DNA of 64,000 nt from Pocillopora verrucosa (Eukaryota; Cnidaria; Anthozoa; Scleractinia; Pocilloporidae): the NCBI RefSeq assembly GCF_036669915.1, contig NC_089315.1, positions 27,823,131-27,887,130 on the forward strand, read 5' to 3'. This document shows positions 29,813 through 40,717 of the stretch, piece after piece. Position 1 is the first letter of the stretch. Every line of letters begins with the position of its first letter. The translations under genes were made by a program, and so were the position numbers. The notes under the pieces are model-generated. The model saw nothing but the letters and a program-made list of their open reading frames with translations. It was not told the DNA's origin and did not search any database.

Positions 29813-30830
29813 ATGAAAAGCGCAATTTACTCCTTGTTGATCATCCTTTTTATGGCTGACACCTGCTGCAGCCAGACGTGCTCGACTGCAAATTGGTGGA
29901 TTCCTTTCGACGGAGAGGGATGGTCTTATTGTGACCACAAAAATCAATACATGACTGGTCTTTGGAGGAATGATGCTAAAGGTTCAGATGATGGTATCTA
30001 TCTCATAGAGTATGCTAAGTGTTGTGTTGCGCCTTACGGCATGAAAGATGTACCAGCATCCTGCAAGACAGCCAACTGGTGGGGAGTTCTTGATAGGTAA
30101 TTTGGCAAGGAATTTTTAGGCTCATTCATTCTTACGTTAAAGAGATTAATATCTTTTTCAAGTTTTTATTTTCTACCTCACTCTCCTTTTTTTTTAACGA
30201 TAGCAATAACAAGTGGGCAACCTGTCCAGATGGATACTTCATGGGAGGTCTTTACAGGACAGGAGACGACCCTTGGCTGCACAACATCGAAGAGGCTCGA
30301 TGTTGTAAGCCAGAAGGCTTGCCAGATAGATATGCGGACTGCTATATTGAAAATGTTTGGGGTTCGTTTGATGGTAAAGGACTTAGCGAGTGCAAGCGAG
30401 AGGGCTACTATATGGCTGGAATATTCAGAGGGGATTGTGACAAGCTGTACTGTCTTGAGGAGTTTAAATGTTGTCGAATGATAGGTAATTAAAACGCGAT
30501 GATATCATAAAGCGGGTTTATCATCGTGGGGAAATTACCGTGGGTGAATATGCTGGGAGGATAGCAAGGTATCGTAGTCATTATTCATACAAGCCAACCT
30601 AAATCCAATGTTCAAGGTGCTACGCTCCACTCTTGCATACTTCTTTGATGTCAAATTATCCCATTGCAGCTCCACACATGACTGCACACTGTTAACTATT
30701 TGATGAATTCGAATTTTATCTCACTTATTCTAATGCAAAGCCATTTTGTGGAGCTCAAGACATTTCCTTTACTTTCTTAGCTATTGAAGGCCCGCCCATG
30801 CAAGCTGATGAAACAAAAAGCAAAGAGTAA
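29813..30830 (+). CDS. Gene 4: small secreted protein with three WW-CC modules
   Basis: Coding exons are 29813-30096, 30204-30484 and 30781-30830 (TAA), 204 residues. It is a close paralogue of gene 3: the signal peptide is MKSAIYSLLIILFMADTCCS, the modules start CSTANWW, CKTANWW and CYIENVWGSF, and the tail is AIEGPPMQADETKSKE. The start codon is not the one used in gene 3. It lies at a position that is ATT in gene 3, and the gene 3 ATG codon is missing here. All module cysteines, including the three CC pairs, are kept and both introns have canonical borders, so the gene looks functional. Confidence 0.88.
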
Positions 30831-31199
30831 TTCCGAAGAACCAGGTAAATTTTAATTATTTTATCCCTTTTGCTTTGACTTTGGGTTCTTTTTAAATACA
30901 ATGAAGTTTTCTCTGAAAAGAGGAAAAACATTGTTAAAGACTTTGTGTGACGTCATGCTCATAACTATGGAAATCGTTTCTGAATGAACAATTGTATAAG
31001 GAATTCAATTTGACAAATCATTCAAATAAATAGGGCGAGCTCAATCGTAGAATTCTGAACATAATTTTATTTAGGTTTCCTCTCTCTCTTCTAGATTCCG
31101 CGTGTGGTAGAGGCTAGGTGAAGGGTTAGATGGAAATTGTTAACGCAAAAGTTTTGAACGTACGTCTATGATATAGGAACGGTGTTGCCTGGCATCAAC

Positions 31200-31205
31200 A
31201 ATAAA
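31200..31205 (+). terminator. Polyadenylation signal of gene 4
   Basis: AATAAA in the probable untranslated last exon starting at 31095 after cttctag, equivalent to 24160 in unit 1. Confidence 0.65.
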
Positions 31206-32269
31206 CGTAATTTTACTTCAAATTTCGTTGTAAGAATGTTGTTTTACAATAAGTATTTCTAAACCTGCACGTTATAACCTTGGCCGTGTGTTTTCAAATA
31301 CAGCGGTCAAACTTCTGTGCATGTGTGAACTTGTAATAGCAGGTGACTTTCAGGCTTCTCATAAAAAAAAAATTTTTCTTGATAACGGTCGCAACAAAAG
31401 GTTGATCATCAGATACCCACAAAGTAAAAAGCTTTATGTTCGGGAAGTCTCGATTTTTTCCTGTACCCAATCATTTTTGTAAGGCGAGGACCTAGCAGCC
31501 GCTGTTCAGCAAATGAGCCGACTCTTTTCCCCTCTCCTCTCGAGCGGATTCAAAAAAGCGGCTGTTGTCGAGTGTGATACATTTTGGTTTACCAGGGTAT
31601 CAATATTTGATCTGAAGAAACCAAGTGGAAGGCTTTTTTTTTTCTTTTTTTTTAAATTCTCATTCTCATTCACCATAAAAAATATACGTGCACCACTTAT
31701 GTCAAACATAATCAATTTATTATCACTATTTACGAGGGTTTCGTTAATCCTTTTCATTTCCTTTTGAGGAAAGAAAAAGTTTCAATTTGAGCAAGGCAAA
31801 CTTATTCGTCAACATGTATCACTTTCATCAAATTAGTTTAATTCTTTTTAAGAGATTGTCATGTTCCATTGTCTCTTCCGAGATTTAGGATCCTCAAATA
31901 CAACCTATCAAGATAACATTTCTACAACCCGAAGTTATGCTGAAAATATCCAATTTGATGATAATAAGATTGGCAACAGAATCTGATATCGCTGTCGAGC
32001 TAAAACATCCACGACGAGATGCGATTTCTTCTCAAAAAAAAGAAAGACAATATATTTCATGAAGTCGATTTTGTAATTTCCCACTTAGTATGACATCGAA
32101 GTAAAAACCATTTCCATTTTATTCATTTCTTCGTTCAATCTAAAGATAAAATTTTGTATGCAGTGACTGATATCTCGCCTTCGATAGTGTGCTCTACAAT
32201 AACGATAACAATTACGATAACAAAAAAAGCAATTTATCAAGCATTGTTGAATATCCAAAGTATAAAAGT

Positions 32270-32371
32270 ATCAATATCGAACATAGTGCAATTCATGGCT
32301 GGAATATGCATAGACGATTTTGACTTGCTACATTGTCTTGAAGAGCTTAAAAGATGTGAAGAATTTCAATA
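32270..32371 (+). pseudogene. Decayed third WW-CC module
   Basis: The frame reads MAGICIDDFDLLHCLEELKR then CEEFQ and stop. It aligns with MAGIFRGDCDKLYCLEEFKC of genes 3-5. Upstream module sequence and splice sites are gone and the CC pair is destroyed. It is a relic of another gene copy at a unit boundary. Confidence 0.7.
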
Positions 32372-32373
32372 GT

Positions 32374-33200
32374 AAGTAATCTCTGCTATTTATTTCTTTA
32401 TTTCATATAATTTTATTCATTTCTTTCTTTATTTCATTTTATTTTAATTTTTTGATAATTCTATGGTCTCACCTCTGCGAGGAATCTTGCAGGTTAGAAA
32501 TCACGATGCGTCCTTATGCTTGGGGTAACTCCATTTCCATAAAAGAATTTTCCTTTGCTTTTATTTTTTAGAGGAGCCGAGACAACGTTTTACTTTTGCA
32601 AATGATCTTGCCAGCTTAGAAATTGGTACCCCCTAACAGACACGAGATGATCCCATTCTCACTGTAAAAAGTAACAAAATAGCAGTAGGTAAGAAATTTT
32701 TTCTAAAATCATCAGTTTGGCACGTTGTTAATCACTTTCTTCAGCTTAGAGGTTAGAAACCTATATATTAGCCCAAGTGATTTGTCACATTTTTTATCAC
32801 TTGTATTGGATTGTTATCTTAGTTTCAGGTTTTCATTAATTACTTGAACGATCATTTTCTACAGGTCTATGCGACTTATCTACATGACCATTACAATCGA
32901 AAGCATTTAAGCGCTATAAATGCGCTCTCTCTTAAGTAGAGTTAGTTTGATCATTAAGGGAGCTAGGCCAGCGTTTTAACTTTCAGAAGGATCTTGGCGG
33001 TTGAGAAATCATGATGCTTTAACAAGCTTCAGATTGTCTTATTTTCAAAAAATTAATTAGAAAACCTTGACAGTGTTGATAATGATGATTAAAAATTTTA
33101 TTAGCCTCATTAAATTTTCAGCTCTCTATTTATTCACCTGCCTTTTATTATGAACCAGATAAGTGTTATTTACGCAGAGATTGCCAATTTTACTTCTCGT
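32374..33200. other. Spacer upstream of gene 5
   Basis: No exon seen. From about 32460 it is the most diverged copy of the upstream part of the duplication unit. Confidence 0.6.
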
Positions 33201-33205
33201 TCGAA

Positions 33206-33274
33206 ATAAATCAAATTGTCAATAAATACTTCGCGTAGAATGTCCCAAGTGTAAATCAAAGTAAAGCTTGGAAG
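33206..33274 (+). promoter_or_regulatory. Equivalent of the gene 3/4 promoter and first exon; TATA lost
   Basis: The position of the TATA element of units 1 and 2 reads AATAAAT here, while the exon end gcttggaag|gtaggt at 33274 is kept. The matching acceptor (atatag) ends at 34244. If the element is real, core promoter strength of gene 5 would differ from its paralogues. Confidence 0.35.
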
Positions 33275-34275
33275 GTAGGTTTCTCTTCGGCATAAATTTG
33301 CGAGATTGTTCGTATGTTGTGATCTTAGCTTCTATGTATCCGCTGTGATAATACATGACACCCACAACTTTTTCCAAGATTTTGACCCATGTATTCTATA
33401 CATGTAGAATAACTACAGATATCGAGGTTCGCGTGACAGCCAATTTCGCATGGGCTACATTGAGCTCTTTCATTCGAAGCGAAATAGCAAAGTGAGTAAT
33501 CGAAAAATTAGTAAGTGAAATGGCACAAAGTAAGTTCAGCAATTAAAAACTTTTGGAATCTCAAACGTGTGAAATTCATAAACTGTTGAGATTATTTCTT
33601 TAACTATTTCAATTGAGGAATGTTAGGCTTTGACTCACACCTGAGGAGCCATTTCTGAAAGTTATTAAGATCTCTTCTTTCCTTCTAACGACAGGAGTAA
33701 AACAAAAAATGATCAATTGAATTTCCGTACTCTCGTTAAATTTGAGAACTCTTTCATAGAAGGTTTAGAAGTCACACGAAGAATGTCTCTTAAAGCTGGC
33801 TAAATCTATGAATTAACTACTTAAACTCACATAAAGTACCATTTGAGTTGCTAGAAATTGGCATTCTTAGAAAGAAAATAACTCCTTAGCATAGAATTAT
33901 GAGGTGTGAAGTTCCGATAAGTCAACGAGAGTGTTTCGCACCGCTCGTGATACGGCAATGGTCATCGCAAGTCTTGAATTTTATCTTCAGACGTGAAGGT
34001 TACTGACTTCTATCATGGTAAAAGAAACAGATGTATAGAACCCACCATGTATTCAATATCTTGAGAAACATTTTTCCGTCAATGCAAACCAGTTACTAAG
34101 TAATCTACTCAAGTGGCGATTGATAGTAGGGGGTAAAAAATCAAAAGCGTTGCTGGAGGATCTCTAGTTTTGTCTCTTGAATAGATTGTTATTCAGTTTC
34201 CTACCGATTAAGTGTTCTCACAAAGAATGCCTTTTTATATATAGGTACGTCAACTGAGAGCATATGAGACGCATC

Positions 34276-34980
34276 ATGGAAGTTCTTTACTCCTTGTTGA
34301 TCATTTTTTTTATGGCTGACACCTGCTGCAGCCAGACGTGCAAGAATGCAAATTGGTGGCATACTTTTGACCGAGAGGGATGGTCTTATTGTGACTCCGA
34401 AAATCAATACATAACTGGTCTTTGGAGGAATGATAACAAGGGGTCAAATGATGGTATCTATCTCATAGAGCATGCTAAGTGTTGTTTCGCCCCTTACGGA
34501 GTACATGCGCAAGACATACCAGCATCCTGCAAGAAAGCCAATTGGTGGAAAGTTCTTGATGGGTAAGTTGGCGAGAAGTGTTAAGACTGTATTATTTCGT
34601 GGTTAAAAATCAAAACTTTTTTGCCACATTGAAGTCTTTAATTCTTACCTAATTTTCTTCTTCTTTTTCTATTTTTTATTTCATTTTTTTTGCTGGATAG
34701 CACCAACAAGTGGGCAACCTGTCCTGATGGATACTTCATGGGAGGTCTTTATAGGACAGGGAAACACCATTGGCTGCATAACATCGAAGAGGCTCGATGC
34801 TGTAAGCCGGTGGGGTTGCCAGAAAAATATGCAGATTGCTATGATGAGAATGTTTGGAGCTCGTTTGATGGTAAAGGACTTAGCGAGTGCAAGCGAAAGG
34901 GCTACTACATGGCTGGAATATTTAGAGGGGAATGTGACAAGCTGTACTGTCTTGAGAAGTTTAAATGTTGTAAGACGTGA
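34276..34980 (+). CDS. Gene 5: WW-CC paralogue with truncated C-terminus
   Basis: Coding exons are 34276-34562 and 34701-34980 (TGA), 188 residues. A second ATG at 34264 would add MRRI; I prefer 34276 because it aligns with gene 3 and has A at -3 and G at +4. Three modules are present (CKNANWW, CKKANWW and CYDENVWSSF), with a short insertion (VHAQ) before the second. After FKCC the exon lacks the ATAG|gtaa donor of genes 3 and 4 and reads KT then stop. The old third exon (35176-35221, frame EIEGTHNQADETGKE) still follows a good acceptor. A cryptic donor (gtaaga at 34970) would splice to it but creates TAA at the joint, ending after FKC. It is either a shortened functional protein or an early pseudogene. 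Confidence 0.75.
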
Positions 34981-37380
34981 AGACATTGTACAGAACGTAA
35001 ATTATCGCGGGTCAAAAAGCTGGGATGATAGTAAGGCTTCCATTAGAACAAACCAGCTTTGATTCAATGTTCAAGGTGCTTTACATAACTTCACATTGTT
35101 AATTATTTTGTAATTCCTCTTACCCTCGTACAAAGCCATTGACGAGGATTTCAAAATATTTACTCTTCTTTCCAGAAATTGAAGGCACGCACAATCAAGC
35201 AGATGAAACAGGCAAAGAGTGATTCTCAAAAACCAGGTAAATTTTATTGCACTTCTTTGTTTTGCTTTGAATTTTGATTGTTTTGGTTGTTTGATCTGCA
35301 AGTTTGATTTCTGTTCGATTAAATGATTTTTTTCCGCAAAAAAGGAACAACATTGTCAGAGACCAAAGGTATCATCAGGCTCAAAATAATGATGAATTTG
35401 TCGTGAAGTCTCACTTAGCTTCTCTGCGGCAGAGCGACATAATCGAAATCTTTGCATTTGTTTTATTATCTTTGATTTTATATATGTTGTACTATTACAG
35501 AAGGGAATGTAAAGTATAAAAAGCAAGTAAAGACAAACTTTAAAAAAATGAATCAGCTCATAATAAAACGTAAAAAAGTAAATATACGCCGAAAGTGTGC
35601 TTTCGTGTTGCTAACAGGAAACATGGTTTCGATATCTCGAAAATCGTTCTCTTTATGGACAAATGACCAAGTAATTAATTAGAATTCATCAAATAAATAG
35701 GGCGAATTCAATCATAGAATTTTGAATAAAACTATATTAGGGTTTCTTCTTTCTCTTCTAGATTCGGCGTGCGGTAGAGGCAAGGTGATGGGTTAGATGG
35801 AAATTTTAAAGTTTTAAACGCATGTCGATTGTAGGGAAACAATATTACGTGGCATCAACAATAAAGGCATTGTTACCTCTACTTTCCCCTTAAGGCTGAG
35901 GTTAATCTTATTACTTATCACTACACCTGTACGAAGTTCGAATATGACCTGTGGTAAACGCCATACATCCGCTCTTTAATCAGCAATATATTATGAAAAT
36001 TGATGGAAAAAAAATTGACAAAATCATTCAGCGAGCGTGCCAGGGTGGCCAAATAAAACCTACGAGATAGGCAAGAGCGTATGTTTTCAAAAACAGCGGT
36101 CAAACGTCTGCGCATGTGTGAACGTACAATAACAGGTGGCCAGCCTTCAGCTTGTCTTATTGGAGACATGAAAATTATTTAACCCCTGACAGTGACCAGT
36201 ATCTCATTTCTTCTTAAAGTGTGACTGTTTAAGCAAACGCTAGGGTCATCAGATTAAATGAAATAAATACCCTTAAAATAAGCCCTTAAATTCTCCTGAA
36301 AAGGATCGAGAGCAGTGCAAAGAATATGCACACCGATGTAAGGGTGAAAACAACTTTCTTGAAAAAGCTCAAAAAAAAAAAAATACCCATCACTTTTCTT
36401 AGGCGAGGACCTAGCAGCCGCTGTTCAGGAAAAGGAGCCCACGTTCCTCCCCCTCTCCTCTCGAGTAAACTCCAAAGAGCGGCTGTTATTGAGTCTGGTG
36501 CATTCTATTGTTTGCCATGGTATCAATATTTGATCTGAGAAAGCAGCTGAGGGTGACAGCCTTTCCCCTTTTTTTTCTGATTTTTTCTTTTTTTCTCATT
36601 CCCTTTCTGTCGAAAAAGGAACACCATAAAAATACACGTGTGCCACTTGTAATCAATTTATTTTCGAAATTAACGTGACTTTCATCAAGGATAACATTTT
36701 ACTTTTTTCATTTCCTTTTGAAACAGGAGCATTTTCAGCTTAAACAATACAAATATATTTGGTAACCGTTATTGACTCAGGTTGAATCTACCATATTACT
36801 TTCGTCGAGTCAATTGTAAAATTGTCCAAGAGATTGTCATATGACAAACATCAGGTTTTCTCTTTTGAGACATAAGTACCTATCATCCTGCTTAACAGGT
36901 GAATACACGCTCCGAAACCCTCAGAAATATCATCTTCTTCCTGCCGAAATTGAAAATTCAAGTATCTCTTCAGGCGCGTGCGTTGTTGTTAACTACTGTG
37001 AGGACGATTGTCTCTTTCCTGGATCTTAGAGCTGAATTCGAAGTGTATTTATAGCTTTCATGGCTTCGTCACAGCAGAGGGTGAGGAAATTACAGTGTCC
37101 CTTTCGAGATTTAAGAATATTAAATACCAACTATCAAAATAAGATTCCCATAGCCCGACGTTATTCTGGAAAATAACTAATTTGATTACGATAAGATGGC
37201 CTACAGATGTTGTTGCTTAACCGTTCACGATAAGATGCAATTTCTTCTCAAAACTGAAAAAACAAGGAAAAGAAGCCTTCCAGTTTAAGGTTCACGTTTT
37301 TAAAACTTTAATCAGACGGCACTGTTTTGCCCCATTGTTTACATTTTTATTTCGCGTTGAGCATGTATTTCATAATTCTA
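34981..37380. other. Spacer after gene 5
   Basis: Contains the orphan coding exon relic 35176-35221, a probable untranslated last exon starting at 35762, and the unit-3 copy of the post-gene sequence. An open frame at 36841 begins like a phase-1 exon (MTNIRFSLLRHKYL, then a donor), but its counterpart in unit 1 is not open and it is a poor signal peptide. Confidence 0.55.
35860..35865 (+). terminator. Polyadenylation signal of gene 5
   Basis: AATAAA equivalent to 24160 and 31200. Confidence 0.6.
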
Positions 37381-37406
37381 TAATTTCCCACTAGTATAAC
37401 ATCGGA

Positions 37407-40400
37407 GTGAAGTCCAAGGCGTTGATAACGCTTTCTATAGCACTGGTGTCGTTCTCTCATTCGCAAGAGGTTGCAGGTAAATTTTAATACTTTGCTGACT
37501 TAAAATGTTTCTTTTTCCACTTTCAGTTAATTTCTTTTTAAATCCGTAGATCATAATTCTCCGCCATGACGGATATCTCACCTTTTACTGTGTGCAACTG
37601 TTGCACCACTCTCTCCGATCTGTTCAAACTGAACCCTAGCAAATACAAAGAAACAATGTCCGATCACTAGTACTGGATACCATAGTGGAAACAGAGGGGA
37701 AAAAACAGATGATCAACATAACTTTCCTTAGATTGAAAAATTCTGGGGCCAAAGATAAGTCCACACACTTTGGCGAGAATTATGTGCAGTAGAAAGAGGG
37801 CCTGAGATCCGTGGTGGAATTAACGAGTCTGATAATAATGGCAAAAAAAATTGTAATAAGGATGATGGTGCAACAATCACAAGGATCATGATGATAAAAG
37901 TGATAAGAATGAAAAAAAAATGACAAACCAGCAATAGTGCTAAAAACGACAACAGTAAAAATGACGATAATAGTTATTGCAATGATTACAATGATAATAG
38001 TAATAATGATAATAATAATAATAATTATTATGATAATTAAAATGATGATAACAATAATAATAATAATGACAACTCAATGATAATAATTATTAAAATGATA
38101 ATGATAGTGATAAAAATAATAATAATGGTTATAGCATGATAAAATAAGTTTGCTTCAATTATGCAGTCCTTAAAAATGTTCTAAGCATTTTCTTATTTTT
38201 CCTTCAAAGTGCGCGACTCAGAACCTCAGTCGAAGCAACTCACGCCGATTCCTGAATTCAGGCCAATTGGCTGTTTCGTGGATAGCGGTGCAATACCTCG
38301 ACCAATCCCCAAGCTGGTTGCTAATTTCCGTGGTAACATTGATTGGCATAATCTGAATAAAACCGTGCTGGATTGTGCTCGACGAGTCAACTCAAAGGGT
38401 TTCCGTTACTTTGGTATTCAGTTTTATGGTGAATGTTGGAGTGGGGAGAATGCTGAACTTACTTATAACAAGCAAGGAACCTCTAAAAACTGCTTCAGAG
38501 GCCTTGGAGAGAGAAAGGCCAATTTCGTGTATGCTTTTGTGGTGAAAGGTACAGCTTAATTATCAAATTATAGAATACTGACAGAAATAATTGCTATTCT
38601 AAAGAGGTCAACATCTTCGGAGCAAAAATTTAGGATAAACTGGAGAGAGATATTCACTATACTGGAACATTATTAGGTGTCAGGAATTCTGAAAGGAATG
38701 AGGCCAAGATTGAAATATATACGTACACCCTTTCAGACCAAACTATTACAACCAGTAAGATTTAAACTAAATTAAGTAAAAAATTAACTGGGATGATAGA
38801 GAAGCTGGAAAATTAGTACCCAGATGTCAGGGCGAGCGTCTTAGCGTGGAAACTAATTTCCGTATAACATGGTCCTAAACACTTTCAGACCTTTATTTTT
38901 CTCTAAAATCTAAGAAGTTGCCGCACTGGTTTCCGTCTTCACAATTACACAATCGTAATTTTTCTCAGAACGGTCCCAAAATTTATTCGTCTAAGATCAA
39001 TCATGAGGCAACGGTTGCGTGCTCCTGTTAGGGTGAGAAACCATTATCTGTACCTTAATTATTATTGAAGTTTACGATAATAATAATATAATATAATATA
39101 TAATAATATATAATATATAAACAATAACATTTCTCTCCCAGAAATAAACGCGCGTCTGGCAAATGGGTCGAGCTCAAGAAGTGGCCGAGTAGAAGTTTTC
39201 CACCGAGGAAGCTGGGGCGCAGTGTGCGGCAAAGAATGGGACATACGCGATGCAGATGTTGTGTGCCGTATGTTAGGTTATCCAGGTGCTCTAAATGCCT
39301 ATCAGGATGACAGATATAGATCAGGAAAAGGTCGTGTGCGACTTGGAGATGTACAGTGTAATGGAAACGAGGAGAATCTTGCTTTCTGTCCATACAAAGA
39401 TTACAGCGTCTGCTCACAGTCAGGAGAAGCAGGAGTGAAATGCAGATCAGTATCAGATTCGATCCAACCACGGATACCTTGTAAGTACAGAAAACACTTC
39501 AAATCGTATCACGAATAACTTGAAGCTTGCTATGAATTCCTCTAATCTAATTTGCAATTCAATATTCACTTGATGAATATGAAGTTTTATGTTCAAGCTC
39601 TACAAGATCTTTCCTGGATTTCTCTTATAACCTGAAAGCAAGCAGATGCTTTCATTAACTCCCAGACTCTATAGAAAACGAAAGAATAAAAGGTAAATAT
39701 AACAAAAGTAAGGAAAACTGGTCTTCCTGACCAAGTAATTTCATGTTGCTCCACTGTACAGTGTAGGCCGCGGAGTCAGAAGGTTCGAGTGCGATTCCTC
39801 TTGGGAGACAAAGATTTATCCTGTTTATTTTTCACTTGGTCCCAATGCTCTTCAGAGAGAAAAGAGATTGAACATATGCATATGTTAACAGACTCTCCCT
39901 CGTTTGGAAAATAACACCTGACCTTCGATAGATCAAACAAGCAATTGAGTAAAAGGGGGGTAAGGAACAGGAGCGTTACGTCGTTGGGGAATATAAAATT
40001 TTTTTTTTCGATTAACTGAGTTGTTATTGTAAATTGGCCCCTGATAACCGGCGTCAGAGTGACGATGGGCTAACGTTCGAAAAGTCAGCCTTAGAAACTC
40101 TCTACGGTTGGCAACTCAGTCCAACTGTTACTATAACAGAAATATCAGTCGGAGGAGATACAGACGAGGAGGATAATTAAATTTTATGAACTGTTCTAAC
40201 ATCAATGTCTTTCAAATGTCAGATCGTCTCATGGGAGGAAACAGTCGCAGTGAAGGCCGAGTAGAGGTTTATCATGATCGGAAGTGGGGGACAATTTGCG
40301 ACAGAGGCTGGGATCTCATTGATGCAGGAATTTTTTGTCGGATGCTGGCTTACGCCGGAGCCAGGGCCACTCCAAAGTATGGCCAAGGTTCAGGTCCCAT

Positions 40401-40527
40401 ATGGCTCAGCGACGTCAAGTGTATTGGGACTGAAGACTCAATCTTTAGATGTGAAAACGCTGGATGGGGAAATGTTGATAATTGTGACCACTCGAATGAT
40501 GCAGGAGCAGAGTGCTATTATGATTGA
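37407..40527 (+). CDS. Gene 6: secreted GC-CW domain + two SRCR domains (start codon uncertain)
   Basis: Exons are 37407-37476, 38210-38548, 39142-39480 and 40223-40527 (TGA), all joined in phase 1. The first exon encodes a clear signal peptide, (V)KSKALITLSIALVSFSHSQ, but the codon where ATG is expected is GTG (37407-37409), and the frame closes upstream at a TAG with no ATG. The second exon is the GC-CW domain (IGCFVDSG, IDWHNLNKTV, FGIQFYGECWSG, ANFVYAF), as in genes 7-10. The third and fourth are SRCR domains (GRVEVFHRGSWGAVCGKEWD and GRVEVYHDRKWGTICDRGWD), six cysteines each and one exon per domain. SRCR domains bind proteins or microbial ligands in other animals. There is no D8C domain, unlike its neighbours. 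Either an upstream exon supplies the ATG, a non-AUG codon is used, or the allele is broken. Confidence 0.75.
37840..38145. repeat. Imperfect (AAT/GAT)n low-complexity tract in gene 6 intron
   Basis: About 300 bases of ataataat and gatgata type sequence just before the GC-CW exon. No coding potential. Confidence 0.85.
39075..39123. repeat. (AATAT)n-like simple repeat in gene 6 intron
   Basis: An ataataatataatataata run directly upstream of the acceptor of the first SRCR exon. Confidence 0.85.
40013..40127. repeat. Dispersed palindromic repeat, copy C
   Basis: taactgagttgttattg, then gatgggctaacgttcgaaaa, then a ggcaactcagt end, inside the last intron of gene 6. The arms are more diverged than in copy A. 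Confidence 0.7.
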
Positions 40528-40605
40528 GCTAACGCTGCCTCAGAACGTGACTTTTTTACTTTTACGCAGACAAGTCAAACAAAAACCTTTAACTTTTTTT
40601 CTCGT

Positions 40606-40615
40606 TTTATTTATT
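40606..40615 (-). terminator. Polyadenylation signals of gene 7b
   Basis: Two overlapping AATAAA motifs on the minus strand, about 105 bases beyond the predicted stop of gene 7b, support ending that gene here. Confidence 0.6.
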
Positions 40616-40717
40616 GAGTATTTTAGAAACCTTAGGCTGTTGAGTATTGACTAGCCTAAACATTAGTAAAGATTAAATTTAATCGTTGTTGTTCAGTCTT
40701 CCTATCAGCAGTCGGAA

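Larger units (their letters stand above)
27690..32220 (+). repeat. Segmental duplication unit 2 (contains gene 4)
   Basis: This is collinear with unit 1. Upstream, 25911-27690 is likewise collinear with 17640-20650, apart from the MITE. Between the end of the unit and gene 5 lies the decayed module at 32270-32371. Confidence 0.8.
32460..37740 (+). repeat. Segmental duplication unit 3 (contains gene 5 and the gene 6 signal exon)
   Basis: Collinear with units 1 and 2, including the block after the gene (cctctcctctcgag at about 36450) and the end block containing gtccgatcactagtactgga near 37660, which matches 25520 in unit 1. It is the most divergent of the three. Confidence 0.75.

Noticed and set aside
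36841..36898. Possible signal exon (MTNIRFSLL...) with a phase-1 donor
   Set aside because: It contains charged residues in the core, and its counterpart in duplication unit 1 is not open. The exon at 37407 is a much better signal peptide despite GTG.
39760..39805. tRNA B-box-like word (ggttcgagtgcgattcc)
   Set aside because: No acceptable A box, anticodon arm or acceptor stem could be drawn around it. A decayed tRNA-derived SINE remains possible.
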